Below, in pieces: positions 1 through 7,218 of a stretch of 25,831 bases of DNA (the first letter of the stretch is position 1; every line of letters starts with the position of its first letter). Location: assembly GCA_964519515.1 (NCBI GenBank), contig CAZFIJ010000059.1, forward strand, positions 1-25,831, in the 5' to 3' direction. The position numbers and the translations under genes are program-made. Source of the DNA: Korarchaeum sp964519515 (lineage in GTDB: Archaea; Korarchaeota; Korarchaeia; Korarchaeales; Korarchaeaceae). Below the pieces are notes generated by a model. The model did no database searches, was not told the DNA's origin, and worked only from the letters and a program-made list of their open reading frames with translations.

Positions 1-72
1 AACTACCTATACGTATGATTCGTCTATCATCTAAATATTTTAAAGCGAACCGGACTTTCTTCATGCATCAAA

Positions 73-80
73 CTTATAAG
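73..80 (+). promoter_or_regulatory. TATA box for the surface-protein gene at 102
   Basis: CTTATAAG is centred about 26 nt before the ATG at 102. That is the usual archaeal distance from TATA box to transcription start, so the mRNA would begin at or beside the start codon and be leaderless. It argues against the further-upstream in-frame ATGs at 15 and 63, which lie upstream of the predicted transcription start. Confidence 0.6.
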
Positions 81-101
81 TCTCTCCCACTCAGCGTACC
101 G

Positions 102-1679
102 ATGATGCCCAAGAGCATGCATATCTTCCTCTTGATATCCCTAATGACCTTGAGCCTCATCCCACTCTACGCAGCTGATTTCGACATAAGTATATCACCG
201 ACTTATGCTGAGGTAAGAGCTGGAGAGACCGCTAGCTTCACAGTGAATCTGATAAAACTGAATCCAGCTTTCTCAAATGATGTATATCTCACAGTCTTCT
301 ATGAGCCTCCATCTAGTTCTGTCAGCTTCCTTGATAATCCTCTAAAGCCTGGAGTTGTTGAAACAACGATAATGAAAGTGATAACTTCTGAGACGACCCC
401 TCCTGGGACTTACACTATAACGGTGAGGGGGAGGGACACAACAGGAGCTTCAGTTTATGAAGATGTGACTGTCAAGATACTTCCACCAGAACCCCAGTTC
501 ATCCTATCGATATCCCCATCCAGACTCTCAGTTTACAGAGGTGAGAGAGCTAACTTCACGGTTTACGCTACTCCAACTTACGGATTCACAGGACCGATAT
601 ACCTGAAGTTGATATGCCCTCTCTGCACATCGTACGTATTCACTCCTAACCCCATGTGTCCTACATGTCCTCCCTCATGCTGCCCAGCACTGCCCTGCGC
701 TTATTACTCCTCCATACTTTCTATAGATACTTCCAGTATGACCCCAGGAGATTATAGCGTAGTGGTTGAGGGATGTAGCGGGAGCTCATGCTATAGAGCG
801 TATGCTACTCTAACTGTCTTAGAGGCTCCTAGGCCTGAGAACATAAATCTAATAGTTTACCCGCTAACTCTAGTTGCTAAGCCAGGGGACAACGTCAAGG
901 TAGATGTGACGATAAGCATCCCCGGCGGTAAGAGCCCAGACCCCCTGACGCTCAGGGTCTACGCTCCTCAAGGTTGGTACTTGAGCTACTACCCGACGAA
1001 GTTCTACGAGACCTCTAAAGTCCAGCTATGGATCTCCATACCTAAGGGCACTCTCCAGGGTACTTATAACATAGGGATCGAGTTATACAAGGGCGAGACC
1101 CTCCTGAAGAGCAGGAGTGTTGTAGTAATTGTGAAGAGCGTTGAGCAAGCTAAAATATCAATATTTGCCGCTCCATACGAGATAATATTGACGAGAGATT
1201 CCCCTAAGGCCCAGATAGCAGTCTTAGTTACGTATAGTGGGGAGGTAGAGGATGCCACTCTCTCCCTACTCGGACTGCCCGCTGGGATAAGTTACTCTAT
1301 CCCACCGAAGCTCAAATCAGGGCAATTAGGGGTAATAAACTTGACATTGACGGATGCGAAGGAAGGTAATTATTCCGCATCTCTCGTCGCGACTATAGAT
1401 GGATTATCAGCATCGACCAACCTCAAGGTGATCGTCAAGGGCGCTCAGGTAGAGACGCCTACCAAGACGACTACGTTCACTGAATCAACTACTTTCACTG
1501 AAACGAAGAGAGAGACAGTTACTTTGACAGTTGAGAGGGGCCTCGCAACTACAGATTATCTGTTAATAGCTATAGCACTCCTCCTACTGGTCCTGATATT
1601 AGCGTTACTGCTCAGGAGAGGCGCGGGAGGGACCGCTCAAGGAGGAGCCGTTCAGACTACTGAGAGCGCTCAGGCGTGA
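102..1679 (+). CDS. Secreted, membrane-anchored protein with about four Ig-like domains
   Basis: A predicted cell-surface protein of 525 residues. It starts with a hydrophobic signal peptide (about residues 5-24, ending LYA before ADFD). Four beta-rich repeats of roughly 100 residues follow (about 26-130, 131-245, 246-350, 351-447). Each begins like 'SISPxxxxVxxGExAxF', resembling NEW3/Ig-like domains of archaeal surface proteins. A Thr/Glu-rich stalk (about 448-483) leads to a C-terminal transmembrane helix (about 484-507) with RR just after it. The second domain carries a cysteine-rich insertion (CPLC, CPTC and SCC motifs at about 172-200, two more Cys near 224-230), absent from the other three. 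I chose the ATG at 102 because a TATA box lies 26 nt upstream and because it places the signal peptide at the N terminus. No catalytic motif is visible. An adhesive or S-layer-associated role is inference. Confidence 0.8.
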   Translation: MMPKSMHIFLLISLMTLSLIPLYAADFDISISPTYAEVRAGETASFTVNLIKLNPAFSNDVYLTVFYEPPSSSVSFLDNPLKPGVVETTIMKVITSETTPPGTYTITVRGRDTTGASVYEDVTVKILPPEPQFILSISPSRLSVYRGERANFTVYATPTYGFTGPIYLKLICPLCTSYVFTPNPMCPTCPPSCCPALPCAYYSSILSIDTSSMTPGDYSVVVEGCSGSSCYRAYATLTVLEAPRPENINLIVYPLTLVAKPGDNVKVDVTISIPGGKSPDPLTLRVYAPQGWYLSYYPTKFYETSKVQLWISIPKGTLQGTYNIGIELYKGETLLKSRSVVVIVKSVEQAKISIFAAPYEIILTRDSPKAQIAVLVTYSGEVEDATLSLLGLPAGISYSIPPKLKSGQLGVINLTLTDAKEGNYSASLVATIDGLSASTNLKVIVKGAQVETPTKTTTFTESTTFTETKRETVTLTVERGLATTDYLLIAIALLLLVLILALLLRRGAGGTAQGGAVQTTESAQA

Positions 1680-1686
1680 TGCTTGA

Positions 1687-2457
1687 ATGCTCAAGCTCGA
1701 GATCAAAAAATTAATAAACTCTTTTTTAGAGGATGAAGCCCTAAATAGAGGGATAAAATTCAGGTTACCAGCACCTGTAGCAATTGGAGGAGCGGAAGAT
1801 CCCCTCTGGGCTGAGCTAAAGCTCTTACATCCCTGGATGAAGGCACCTCGGGAGCTCTTAAACGAGGCGAGGAGTGTCATAGTGTTCGCCCTCCCAATAA
1901 GTGATGAAGCGATAAGAAGTAATATTAGTGGGGATGAGCCATCATTCGAATGGTTAAGAGACTATGTTACGGCTAATGAGATTCTATGGAATACTTCTTA
2001 TAAATTGGCGGAATATCTTAAGAACTTGGGTTACAATAGCTTACCCTTAAGGCCGACGCATGACTTCGATGATGCAGAGCTCAGGGCGAGTTGGAGCCAT
2101 AGGCACGCTGGTTACGTCTGCGGCTTGGGGACCTTCGGTTTGAACAATTTACTCATAACAGAGAGGGGCTGCGCTGTCAGGATATGCACAATCATAACTG
2201 AGGCCCCTATAGAGAGATCGGAGAGACCTGGGCATGAGTACTGCTTAGCGAAGCTCGGTTATCATTGTGATTCATGTGTGAGGAGATGCCCTATAGGGGC
2301 TTTAAACGATTGGAAATCCATGAAGGGGAAATGTTACGAGAGATTACTCTCTTTCGCCGAAAAGTGGCCAATTTTAGGGAAAGCCGATGCTTGTGGCAAA
2401 TGCTCTGTCGGTATCCCCTGCGCTACTGAGATCCCGAGGGTTATACGAAAATCGTAA
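1687..2457 (+). CDS. QueG-like (epoxyqueuosine reductase-related) 4Fe-4S protein
   Basis: A cytoplasmic iron-sulfur protein of 256 residues. The segment HRHAGYVCGLGTFGLNNLLI (from residue 138) matches the conserved core of the epoxyqueuosine reductase/reductive dehalogenase-like family. It is followed by a ferredoxin-like cysteine set: C186, C194-x2-C197-x3-C201-Pro, C216, and C236-x2-C239-x5-C245. This is enough for two [4Fe-4S] clusters. Genuine QueG is usually longer and binds cobalamin; this shorter form belongs to a paralogous group often annotated only by similarity, so the substrate is uncertain. The ATG lies 7 nt after the stop of the surface-protein gene, so the two are probably co-transcribed, although no functional link is obvious. 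Confidence 0.7.
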   Translation: MLKLEIKKLINSFLEDEALNRGIKFRLPAPVAIGGAEDPLWAELKLLHPWMKAPRELLNEARSVIVFALPISDEAIRSNISGDEPSFEWLRDYVTANEILWNTSYKLAEYLKNLGYNSLPLRPTHDFDDAELRASWSHRHAGYVCGLGTFGLNNLLITERGCAVRICTIITEAPIERSERPGHEYCLAKLGYHCDSCVRRCPIGALNDWKSMKGKCYERLLSFAEKWPILGKADACGKCSVGIPCATEIPRVIRKS

Positions 2458-2460
2458 TGA

Positions 2461-2494
2461 GAAGATCGTTACAATTTATATAGATCCGATCTTC
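2461..2494 (+). promoter_or_regulatory. Inverted repeat around a TATA-like element
   Basis: GAAGATCG at 2461-2468 is repeated in inverted orientation as CGATCTTC at 2487-2494. The 18-nt spacer contains ATTTATATAG, a TATA-like sequence centred near 2477. This could be an operator that masks a promoter, or a hairpin ending the upstream transcript. It lies in the 166-bp gap before the citrate operon. Confidence 0.4.
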
Positions 2495-2524
2495 GTACAT
2501 TTCTCACGGCTACCAAACGATATG

Positions 2525-2532
2525 CTTATATA
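2525..2532 (+). promoter_or_regulatory. TATA box of the citrate operon
   Basis: CTTATATA within a run of alternating T and A. The predicted transcription start is near 2553-2556, giving a leader of about 70 nt before the TTG start at 2624. A leader of this length is unusual here, because most promoters in the window sit right against the start codon. Confidence 0.5.
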
Positions 2533-2623
2533 TAATTCCTAATCGCGTATTCTCAAACTATCGAACCGATTCACGTTATGCGTCTATGTAACATCGATCC
2601 TTCGGAACTGAGGGGGATGAGAG

Positions 2624-3904
2624 TTGAGATGGTACGAGTGGTTCTTCCCCGAGTTAGATATACCTAAGTTAGCTAGGAGGATCCCCTCCCACGAGCTACT
2701 GATAACGGATACTACGCTGAGGGATGGCCAGCAGGGGAGCAGGCCGTTCAGCAAGGAGGAGTGCATCAAGTTGTACTCCATCCTATCGGAGCTAGACGGG
2801 GGGAGCGGTGTGATAAGGGATATAGAGCTCTTCCCCTACACTTCGAAGGATAGGGAGGTGATAAGAGCCCTCAGGGATTTTGGGACCACGCCAAATCCTA
2901 TAGGATGGGTCAGGGCGAGCGTGGAGGACCTCAAGCTCGTGAAGGAGTGCGGCCTCGATACTACGGTGCTCCTCACTTCAGTCTCAGATTACCATATCCA
3001 CTACAAGCTCAAGATGAGCAGGACTGAAGCCAGAGAGAAATTCTTATCGGCGATAAGAGAGGGATTGAGGATGGGATTGAGGCTCAAGGTCGCGATGGAA
3101 GACATAACTAGATCGGATATCTACGGCTTCGTCCTTCCCTTCATAGAGGACATCTTGAGGATCTCGGAAAGGGAAGGAGGAGAGGTGAGCTTCAAGATCT
3201 CAGATACCTTGGGCTTAGCCCTGCCCTTCCCAGAATCTCCCCTCCCCAGAGGAGTCCCTAGGCTCATAAGAGTCCTCATAGAGGAGATAGGATTGAGAAG
3301 CGAGCAGATTGAGTTTCATGGCCATAACGATTTCCACTTAGTCGTCGCGAACCATCTAGCTGCTTGGCTTTACGGTGCCTCTATATCTAATTGCACGCTC
3401 ATGGGCATAGGGGAGAGGGCTGGCAACTGTCCGCTCAAAGCTATCGCTATAATGCATTCACAACTGTCGGGGGAGAGGAAGCTTAATCTCAGAGCATTGA
3501 GTAAAATAATAGATGTCTTCAATGAGATGGGGTTCAGGATACCGGAGTTCTATCCCATACTCGGAGAAAATGCGTTCAAAACGAAAGCCGGGATTCACAT
3601 AGACGGCTTACTGAAGAACCCAGCTATATACCTTCCGTTCGATCCGGCTATCATCGGGAGGCCCTACTCAATTGAGATCTCGCCCTACTCCGGTAGGTCC
3701 GGCATAATCTACTGGCTGGCGAGGAAGCTCAAGCTGAAGGAATGGGAGAACTTGAAGGAGGATCCGAGAGTGGAGCTAGCTTATAGGGAGATGCTCAAGA
3801 TCTTCGAAGAAGGGAGAACTGAGCCCTTGAGCGAGGAAGAAGCTCTCTCCCTCCTCAAGAAATACTTCCCGGAGCTCTCCGAGGTGGCTGAATTATGCCG
3901 ATGA
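2624..3904 (+). CDS. Re-type citrate synthase-like enzyme (DRE-TIM family)
   Basis: A 426-residue member of the HMGL-like (DRE-TIM) superfamily, which joins acetyl-CoA to a 2-oxoacid. The metal site is visible: DTTLRDGQQ (D29-Q37) and HGHND (H232, H234). Several segments recall Re-citrate synthase rather than isopropylmalate synthase: RDGQQ instead of RDGEQ, TSVSDYHI followed by a KLK motif, EDITRSDIYGFV, LPRGVP, HNDFHLVVAN, AWLYG and MGIGERAGN. The expected reaction is acetyl-CoA + oxaloacetate to citrate; homocitrate or 2-isopropylmalate synthesis are the alternatives. No LeuA-type regulatory domain is evident after the TIM barrel and its extension. The TTG at 2624 is the first possible start after an in-frame TGA at 2618, and GAGGGGGA lies just upstream. 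The end overlaps the next gene. The assignment rests on remembered family motifs plus the neighbouring genes. Confidence 0.72.
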   Translation: MRWYEWFFPELDIPKLARRIPSHELLITDTTLRDGQQGSRPFSKEECIKLYSILSELDGGSGVIRDIELFPYTSKDREVIRALRDFGTTPNPIGWVRASVEDLKLVKECGLDTTVLLTSVSDYHIHYKLKMSRTEAREKFLSAIREGLRMGLRLKVAMEDITRSDIYGFVLPFIEDILRISEREGGEVSFKISDTLGLALPFPESPLPRGVPRLIRVLIEEIGLRSEQIEFHGHNDFHLVVANHLAAWLYGASISNCTLMGIGERAGNCPLKAIAIMHSQLSGERKLNLRALSKIIDVFNEMGFRIPEFYPILGENAFKTKAGIHIDGLLKNPAIYLPFDPAIIGRPYSIEISPYSGRSGIIYWLARKLKLKEWENLKEDPRVELAYREMLKIFEEGRTEPLSEEEALSLLKKYFPELSEVAELCR

Positions 3905-5142
3905 CGATGTCCGAGAAGGTATTATCGAGAAAGGCTGGAAGAAGAGTCTATCCCGGAGAGCATATCGTTGCGAGCGTCGATCTAGTTTACGCTCATGATG
4001 GGACAGCCCCTCTAACTATAGAGATCATAGAGGAGCTCGGGCCCAGGGAACTGAGGAGCAGAGCTATATTCACGATAGATCATGCATCCCCGCCCCCTAA
4101 TGTAGATGCTGCCGCTAACCATAAGAGGATGAGGGATTTCGCCTCTAGATGGGGGGTGAGGGTCTTCGATGTGGGGGAGGGGATCTGCCATCAAGTGATC
4201 CCCGAGAGGGGGGTAGTTAAGCCCTGGGATCTCGTAATAGGGGCGGATAGTCATACAGTAACGCTAGGAGCCCTAGGAGCTTTCGCTACTGGAGTGGGGA
4301 GCACTGATGCAGCTATAGCGATGCTCACTGGGAAGATCTGGCTCAAAGTACCTGAGAGCATCGCAGTGAAGGTAGATGGCGCTCTAAGGGATTACGTCAC
4401 AGCGAAGGACGTGATCCTAGAGGTCATAGGGAGGCTGGGTAGCGATGGAGCGAATTACAAAGCTGTTGAATTCTTGGGATCGACAGTAGAGGCCATGAGC
4501 CTCGACTCTAAGATGGTGCTAGCGAATATGAGCGTCGAGATGGGAGCTAAAGCAGCTATTATACCGACCGATGGGAAGACCTCAGGATGGTTGAAGGAGA
4601 GAGTAGGCCATTTCGAGGGGATATGGCCAGATGAGGGGGCTAATTACTCAGAATTTCATGAATTCTCAGCTGAGGAGATAAAGCCCAATGTCTCCCTTCC
4701 TAATAGCGTAGATAGCGTGGTCCCCGTTGAGGAAGTCGAGGGGGAGGAGGTGAACTTAGTGTTCATAGGCTCGTGCTCAGGGGGGAGGTTCGAGGACTTC
4801 CTCCTGGCCTCTAAGATAATGAGGGGGAGGAAATTGAAGGAGGGGACTAGATGCATAGTGATACCTGCATCGAAGGAGGTTCAGATGAAGCTGATCGATT
4901 CTGGGTTGATTAAGTTGCTCCTAGAGTTCGGTTGTACGATAGGCCCTCCTACATGCGGCCCGTGCATAGGGGCTCACATGGGATTAGCTGGCCCGGGGGA
5001 GACGGTAGTATCCACTTCTACGAGGAACTTCCCCGGTAGGATGGGCTCTCCCGATAGCAGAGTCTACCTAGCTTCACCCCTCACAGCAGCAGCCTCTGCA
5101 GTGGAAGGTAAGCTGACTGATCCAGGGAGGTTCTTGAGTTGA
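3895..5142 (+). CDS. Aconitase/3-isopropylmalate dehydratase-type large subunit
   Basis: The 415-residue catalytic subunit of a two-part hydro-lyase of the LeuC/homoaconitase family. It carries a [4Fe-4S] cluster and isomerises citrate-like acids by dehydration and rehydration. Cluster ligands are C294 (GSCSGGRFED), C354 and C357 (TCGPCIGAHMG). Family segments such as HDGTAP, FTIDHASPPPN, GADSHT, GAFATGVGSTD and TSTRNFPGRMG are all present. The usual GSCTNGR motif reads GSCSGGR here. The start overlaps the synthase gene; ATG codons at 3895, 3901 (ATGA overlap) and 3907 are all possible, and GAGGTGG about 10 nt before 3895 favours the first. Next to a citrate-type synthase and an isocitrate-type dehydrogenase, aconitase activity is the best inference. 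A LeuC function cannot be excluded from sequence alone. Confidence 0.85.
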   Translation: MPMTMSEKVLSRKAGRRVYPGEHIVASVDLVYAHDGTAPLTIEIIEELGPRELRSRAIFTIDHASPPPNVDAAANHKRMRDFASRWGVRVFDVGEGICHQVIPERGVVKPWDLVIGADSHTVTLGALGAFATGVGSTDAAIAMLTGKIWLKVPESIAVKVDGALRDYVTAKDVILEVIGRLGSDGANYKAVEFLGSTVEAMSLDSKMVLANMSVEMGAKAAIIPTDGKTSGWLKERVGHFEGIWPDEGANYSEFHEFSAEEIKPNVSLPNSVDSVVPVEEVEGEEVNLVFIGSCSGGRFEDFLLASKIMRGRKLKEGTRCIVIPASKEVQMKLIDSGLIKLLLEFGCTIGPPTCGPCIGAHMGLAGPGETVVSTSTRNFPGRMGSPDSRVYLASPLTAAASAVEGKLTDPGRFLS

Positions 5143-5633
5143 TAATGGGTAGGGTCTGGAGGCTGGGGGACGATATAACTACGGATCACATTATACCGGG
5201 GAGGCTGAAGTACTCCTCCGGTAGCTTGGAGGATATGAAGAAGTACGTATTCCACGATCTGATACCTAACTTCCATGAGCTCGTCAAGCCCGGGGATGTG
5301 ATAGTAGCCGGTAAGAACTTCGGTTACGGTTCGAGCAGGGAGCACGCTGCTAGACTATTGAAAGTAGTAGGTATAGGGGCTGTAATAGCTTCTAGCTTCG
5401 CTAGGATATTCTATAGGAATGCTGTGAACGTGGGCCTGCCCGTGATAGAGGCTGAAGTAGAGGCGGATCAATGGGATGTAATTAAAGTGGACCTGGAGGG
5501 AGGTAAGGTAGAGAATATCACGAAGTCCCTCATCTTCACCTTCAAACCATTTCCCAGGGAGATACTCGAGATATTCGAGGAGGGAGGTATCGTGGAGTAC
5601 TTCAAGAAGAGGGGCAAGTTCCCCTGGGAGTGA
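5139..5633 (+). CDS. Aconitase/3-isopropylmalate dehydratase-type small subunit
   Basis: The 164-residue swivelling subunit that pairs with the preceding large subunit (LeuD family). GDDITTDHIIPGR at the N terminus and GKNFGYGSSREHAARLLK in the middle are diagnostic. The substrate loop right after IPGR reads LKYSSG. From memory, archaeal isopropylmalate isomerases have YLVY and homoaconitases YLRT at this place, so this protein matches neither. The usual GCGSSRE cysteine is tyrosine here (GYGSSRE). The start may be TTG at 5139 (TTGA overlap with the upstream stop, GGGAGG about 9 nt before) or ATG at 5145. Its 3' end abuts the dehydrogenase gene, so translation is probably coupled. Confidence 0.85.
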   Translation: MIMGRVWRLGDDITTDHIIPGRLKYSSGSLEDMKKYVFHDLIPNFHELVKPGDVIVAGKNFGYGSSREHAARLLKVVGIGAVIASSFARIFYRNAVNVGLPVIEAEVEADQWDVIKVDLEGGKVENITKSLIFTFKPFPREILEIFEEGGIVEYFKKRGKFPWE

Positions 5634-5638
5634 TCGGG

Positions 5639-6634
5639 ATGCGGATAGCGGTAATAGAGGGAGACGGTGTGGGACCGGAGATAGTGAGAGCAACTCTATC
5701 TCTACTTGAAAGGTATGTAGAAGCTGATTTCATTGAGATAAAAGCTGGAAAATCGTATTTCATCGAAGAAGGTAAGCCGATTGAGGACAATGCTATCGAA
5801 AAGATAAGGGAATGCGACTCACTGCTCAAGGGTCCAGTAGCTACTCCAACGAAGGGCTTAAGTTATCCCAGTATCAATACGCTTTTGAGGAGGGAGTTCA
5901 AGCTCTACGCGAACGTGAGGCCCTTCAGGAGTTATGAGGGCATCTCGATGAGGAGAGTCGATACGATATTAGTGAGGGAGAACTTGGAGTGCCTTTACTA
6001 TGGATGGGAAGTGGAGGATGAGGATAGAGCTATAGCTATGAGGGTCATAACTAGGAGGGGAGCTGAGAGGATCTCTGAGTTCGCGTTCAATCTTGCTAAG
6101 AGAGAGGGGAGGAGGAGGGTGACAGCGATTCATAAGAAGAACATACTTAAGAGGACTGATGGTCTCTTCCTAGATGCTTTCTATAGAGTAGCATCGAAGT
6201 TCGATCTGAGGGCTGATGATGAGATAGTGGATGCAGCCGGCTATAAATTGGTCAAACTGGATGATGCCTTCGATGTGATGCTCACCCCGAACCTATACGG
6301 GGATATACTATCTGATGTAGCTGCGGGAGTCGTGGGAAGCATAGGACTTTGCGGTTCAGCTCAAATAGGTGAGGATTTTGCAGCATTCGAGCCCATCCAT
6401 GGTACCGGAGAGGATATAGCTGGGAAGGGGATAGCTAACCCCATAGGGATGATAATAGCTGCTTCGATGATGTTGGATTGGCTTTGGGAGAGAGGTAAGA
6501 GCCCAAAGAGGGGAGAACCGATAAGAAAAGCGGTAGATTCCGTGATAAGGGATAAAATATTTACTCCTGATTTAGGGGGTGACTTCAGGACGGAGCAAGT
6601 CGTGGAAAAAATAGTGGATAGGGTGAGGTGTTAA
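5639..6634 (+). CDS. NAD-dependent isocitrate dehydrogenase-like (beta-decarboxylating dehydrogenase)
   Basis: A 331-residue beta-decarboxylating dehydrogenase. IAVIEGDGVGPE opens the protein, and the substrate helix reads PSINTLLRREFKLYANVRP. S78 and N80 are the Ser-x-Asn pair that holds the extra carboxylate of isocitrate, as in the mitochondrial NAD-IDH catalytic subunit; isopropylmalate dehydrogenases differ here. GTGEDIAGKGIANP with D259 is the NAD-type signature, lacking the Lys/Tyr pair of NADP enzymes. The likely reaction is isocitrate to 2-oxoglutarate + CO2 with NAD; homoisocitrate is an alternative substrate. ATG 5639 is preferred (GGGAG 9 nt upstream, conventional N terminus), although GTG 5630 forms a GTGA overlap with the upstream stop. 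The last four bases (TTAA) are shared with the convergent PEBP gene. Confidence 0.78.
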   Translation: MRIAVIEGDGVGPEIVRATLSLLERYVEADFIEIKAGKSYFIEEGKPIEDNAIEKIRECDSLLKGPVATPTKGLSYPSINTLLRREFKLYANVRPFRSYEGISMRRVDTILVRENLECLYYGWEVEDEDRAIAMRVITRRGAERISEFAFNLAKREGRRRVTAIHKKNILKRTDGLFLDAFYRVASKFDLRADDEIVDAAGYKLVKLDDAFDVMLTPNLYGDILSDVAAGVVGSIGLCGSAQIGEDFAAFEPIHGTGEDIAGKGIANPIGMIIAASMMLDWLWERGKSPKRGEPIRKAVDSVIRDKIFTPDLGGDFRTEQVVEKIVDRVRC

Positions 6635-7188
6635 CCCCTCCCGTAGAGGCCGATCAGTTGAGCTTCTCCTATGACATGCCCTTTCATCGCTCTCTCGACA
6701 TCCCCCTTTTTCGCTCCGGGCGGTAGATCCAATTTCGTATCGAGAGCGTATAACTTGAAGAAGTACCTGTGAGGTTTCCCTCTCGGAGGACAAGGACCAC
6801 CGTAACCATATGATCCGAAATCGTTCCTCCCCTGATACCCGTACTCGACCTCCTTCCCCTGAGGCACTCCCTCAGGGAGGGAGTTGAGATCCCCGGGTAT
6901 GTTATAGAGGATCCAATGAGTGAAAGTACCAGCTGGAGCATCGGGATCATCGACTATGAGGACGTAACTGACCGTCCCCTCCGGCTTTCCCTCCCAGTTC
7001 AGGGGTGGGGAGATATCATCACCATCGCAAGTGTACTTCTTAGGTATAGTCTCATTATTGCTGAAAACGGACCTCAAGGTGAAGTTCCCCATAACCTTCC
7101 CCCCAGGTTTAGATCCGCCAAGACCCCATAAAATGAGAGCTATCAGGAGGATAGCTATCAGCAGGAGGATGAGGGATCTTGACCTCAT
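6631..7188 (-). CDS. Membrane-anchored PEBP (YbhB/YbcL-type) protein
   Basis: A 185-residue phosphatidylethanolamine-binding-protein family member. An N-terminal hydrophobic helix (about 6-24) would anchor it facing outward. The PEBP fold follows: YTCDGDDISPPLNW, DDPDAPAGTFTHWILYNIP (the anion-pocket DPDAP and HW) and GPCPPRGKPHRYFFKLYALD. Biochemical roles in prokaryotes are poorly known, and the old 'Raf kinase inhibitor' name is only similarity. The gene follows the nuclease gene by 30 bp. TTAAGTTTATC upstream suggests it may also have its own leaderless promoter. The stop overlaps that of the opposing dehydrogenase gene. Confidence 0.85.
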   Translation of the reverse strand: MRSRSLILLLIAILLIALILWGLGGSKPGGKVMGNFTLRSVFSNNETIPKKYTCDGDDISPPLNWEGKPEGTVSYVLIVDDPDAPAGTFTHWILYNIPGDLNSLPEGVPQGKEVEYGYQGRNDFGSYGYGGPCPPRGKPHRYFFKLYALDTKLDLPPGAKKGDVERAMKGHVIGEAQLIGLYGRG

Positions 7189-7205
7189 CCAATTTTCTAG
7201 AGGTA

Positions 7206-7216
7206 TGGGGAGATAA
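7206..7216 (-). promoter_or_regulatory. Possible TATA box for the PEBP gene
   Basis: Read on the minus strand, TTAAGTTTATC is centred about 24 nt before the ATG at 7188, a spacing consistent with a leaderless transcript. It overlaps the end of the upstream nuclease gene's intergenic gap, so PEBP could have its own promoter as well as read-through. Confidence 0.35.
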
Positions 7217-7218
7217 AC

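Noticed and set aside
2578..2667. Thirty-codon (including stop) leader open frame overlapping the start of the citrate synthase-like gene.
   Set aside because: No Leu-codon run or conserved feature suggests attenuation, and a short open frame of this size is expected by chance.
2624..6634. Plain leucine-biosynthesis operon (leuA-leuC-leuD-leuB).
   Set aside because: Superfamily membership fits, but synthase motifs and the dehydrogenase Ser-x-Asn/Asp residues favour citrate/isocitrate. Kept only as an alternative.
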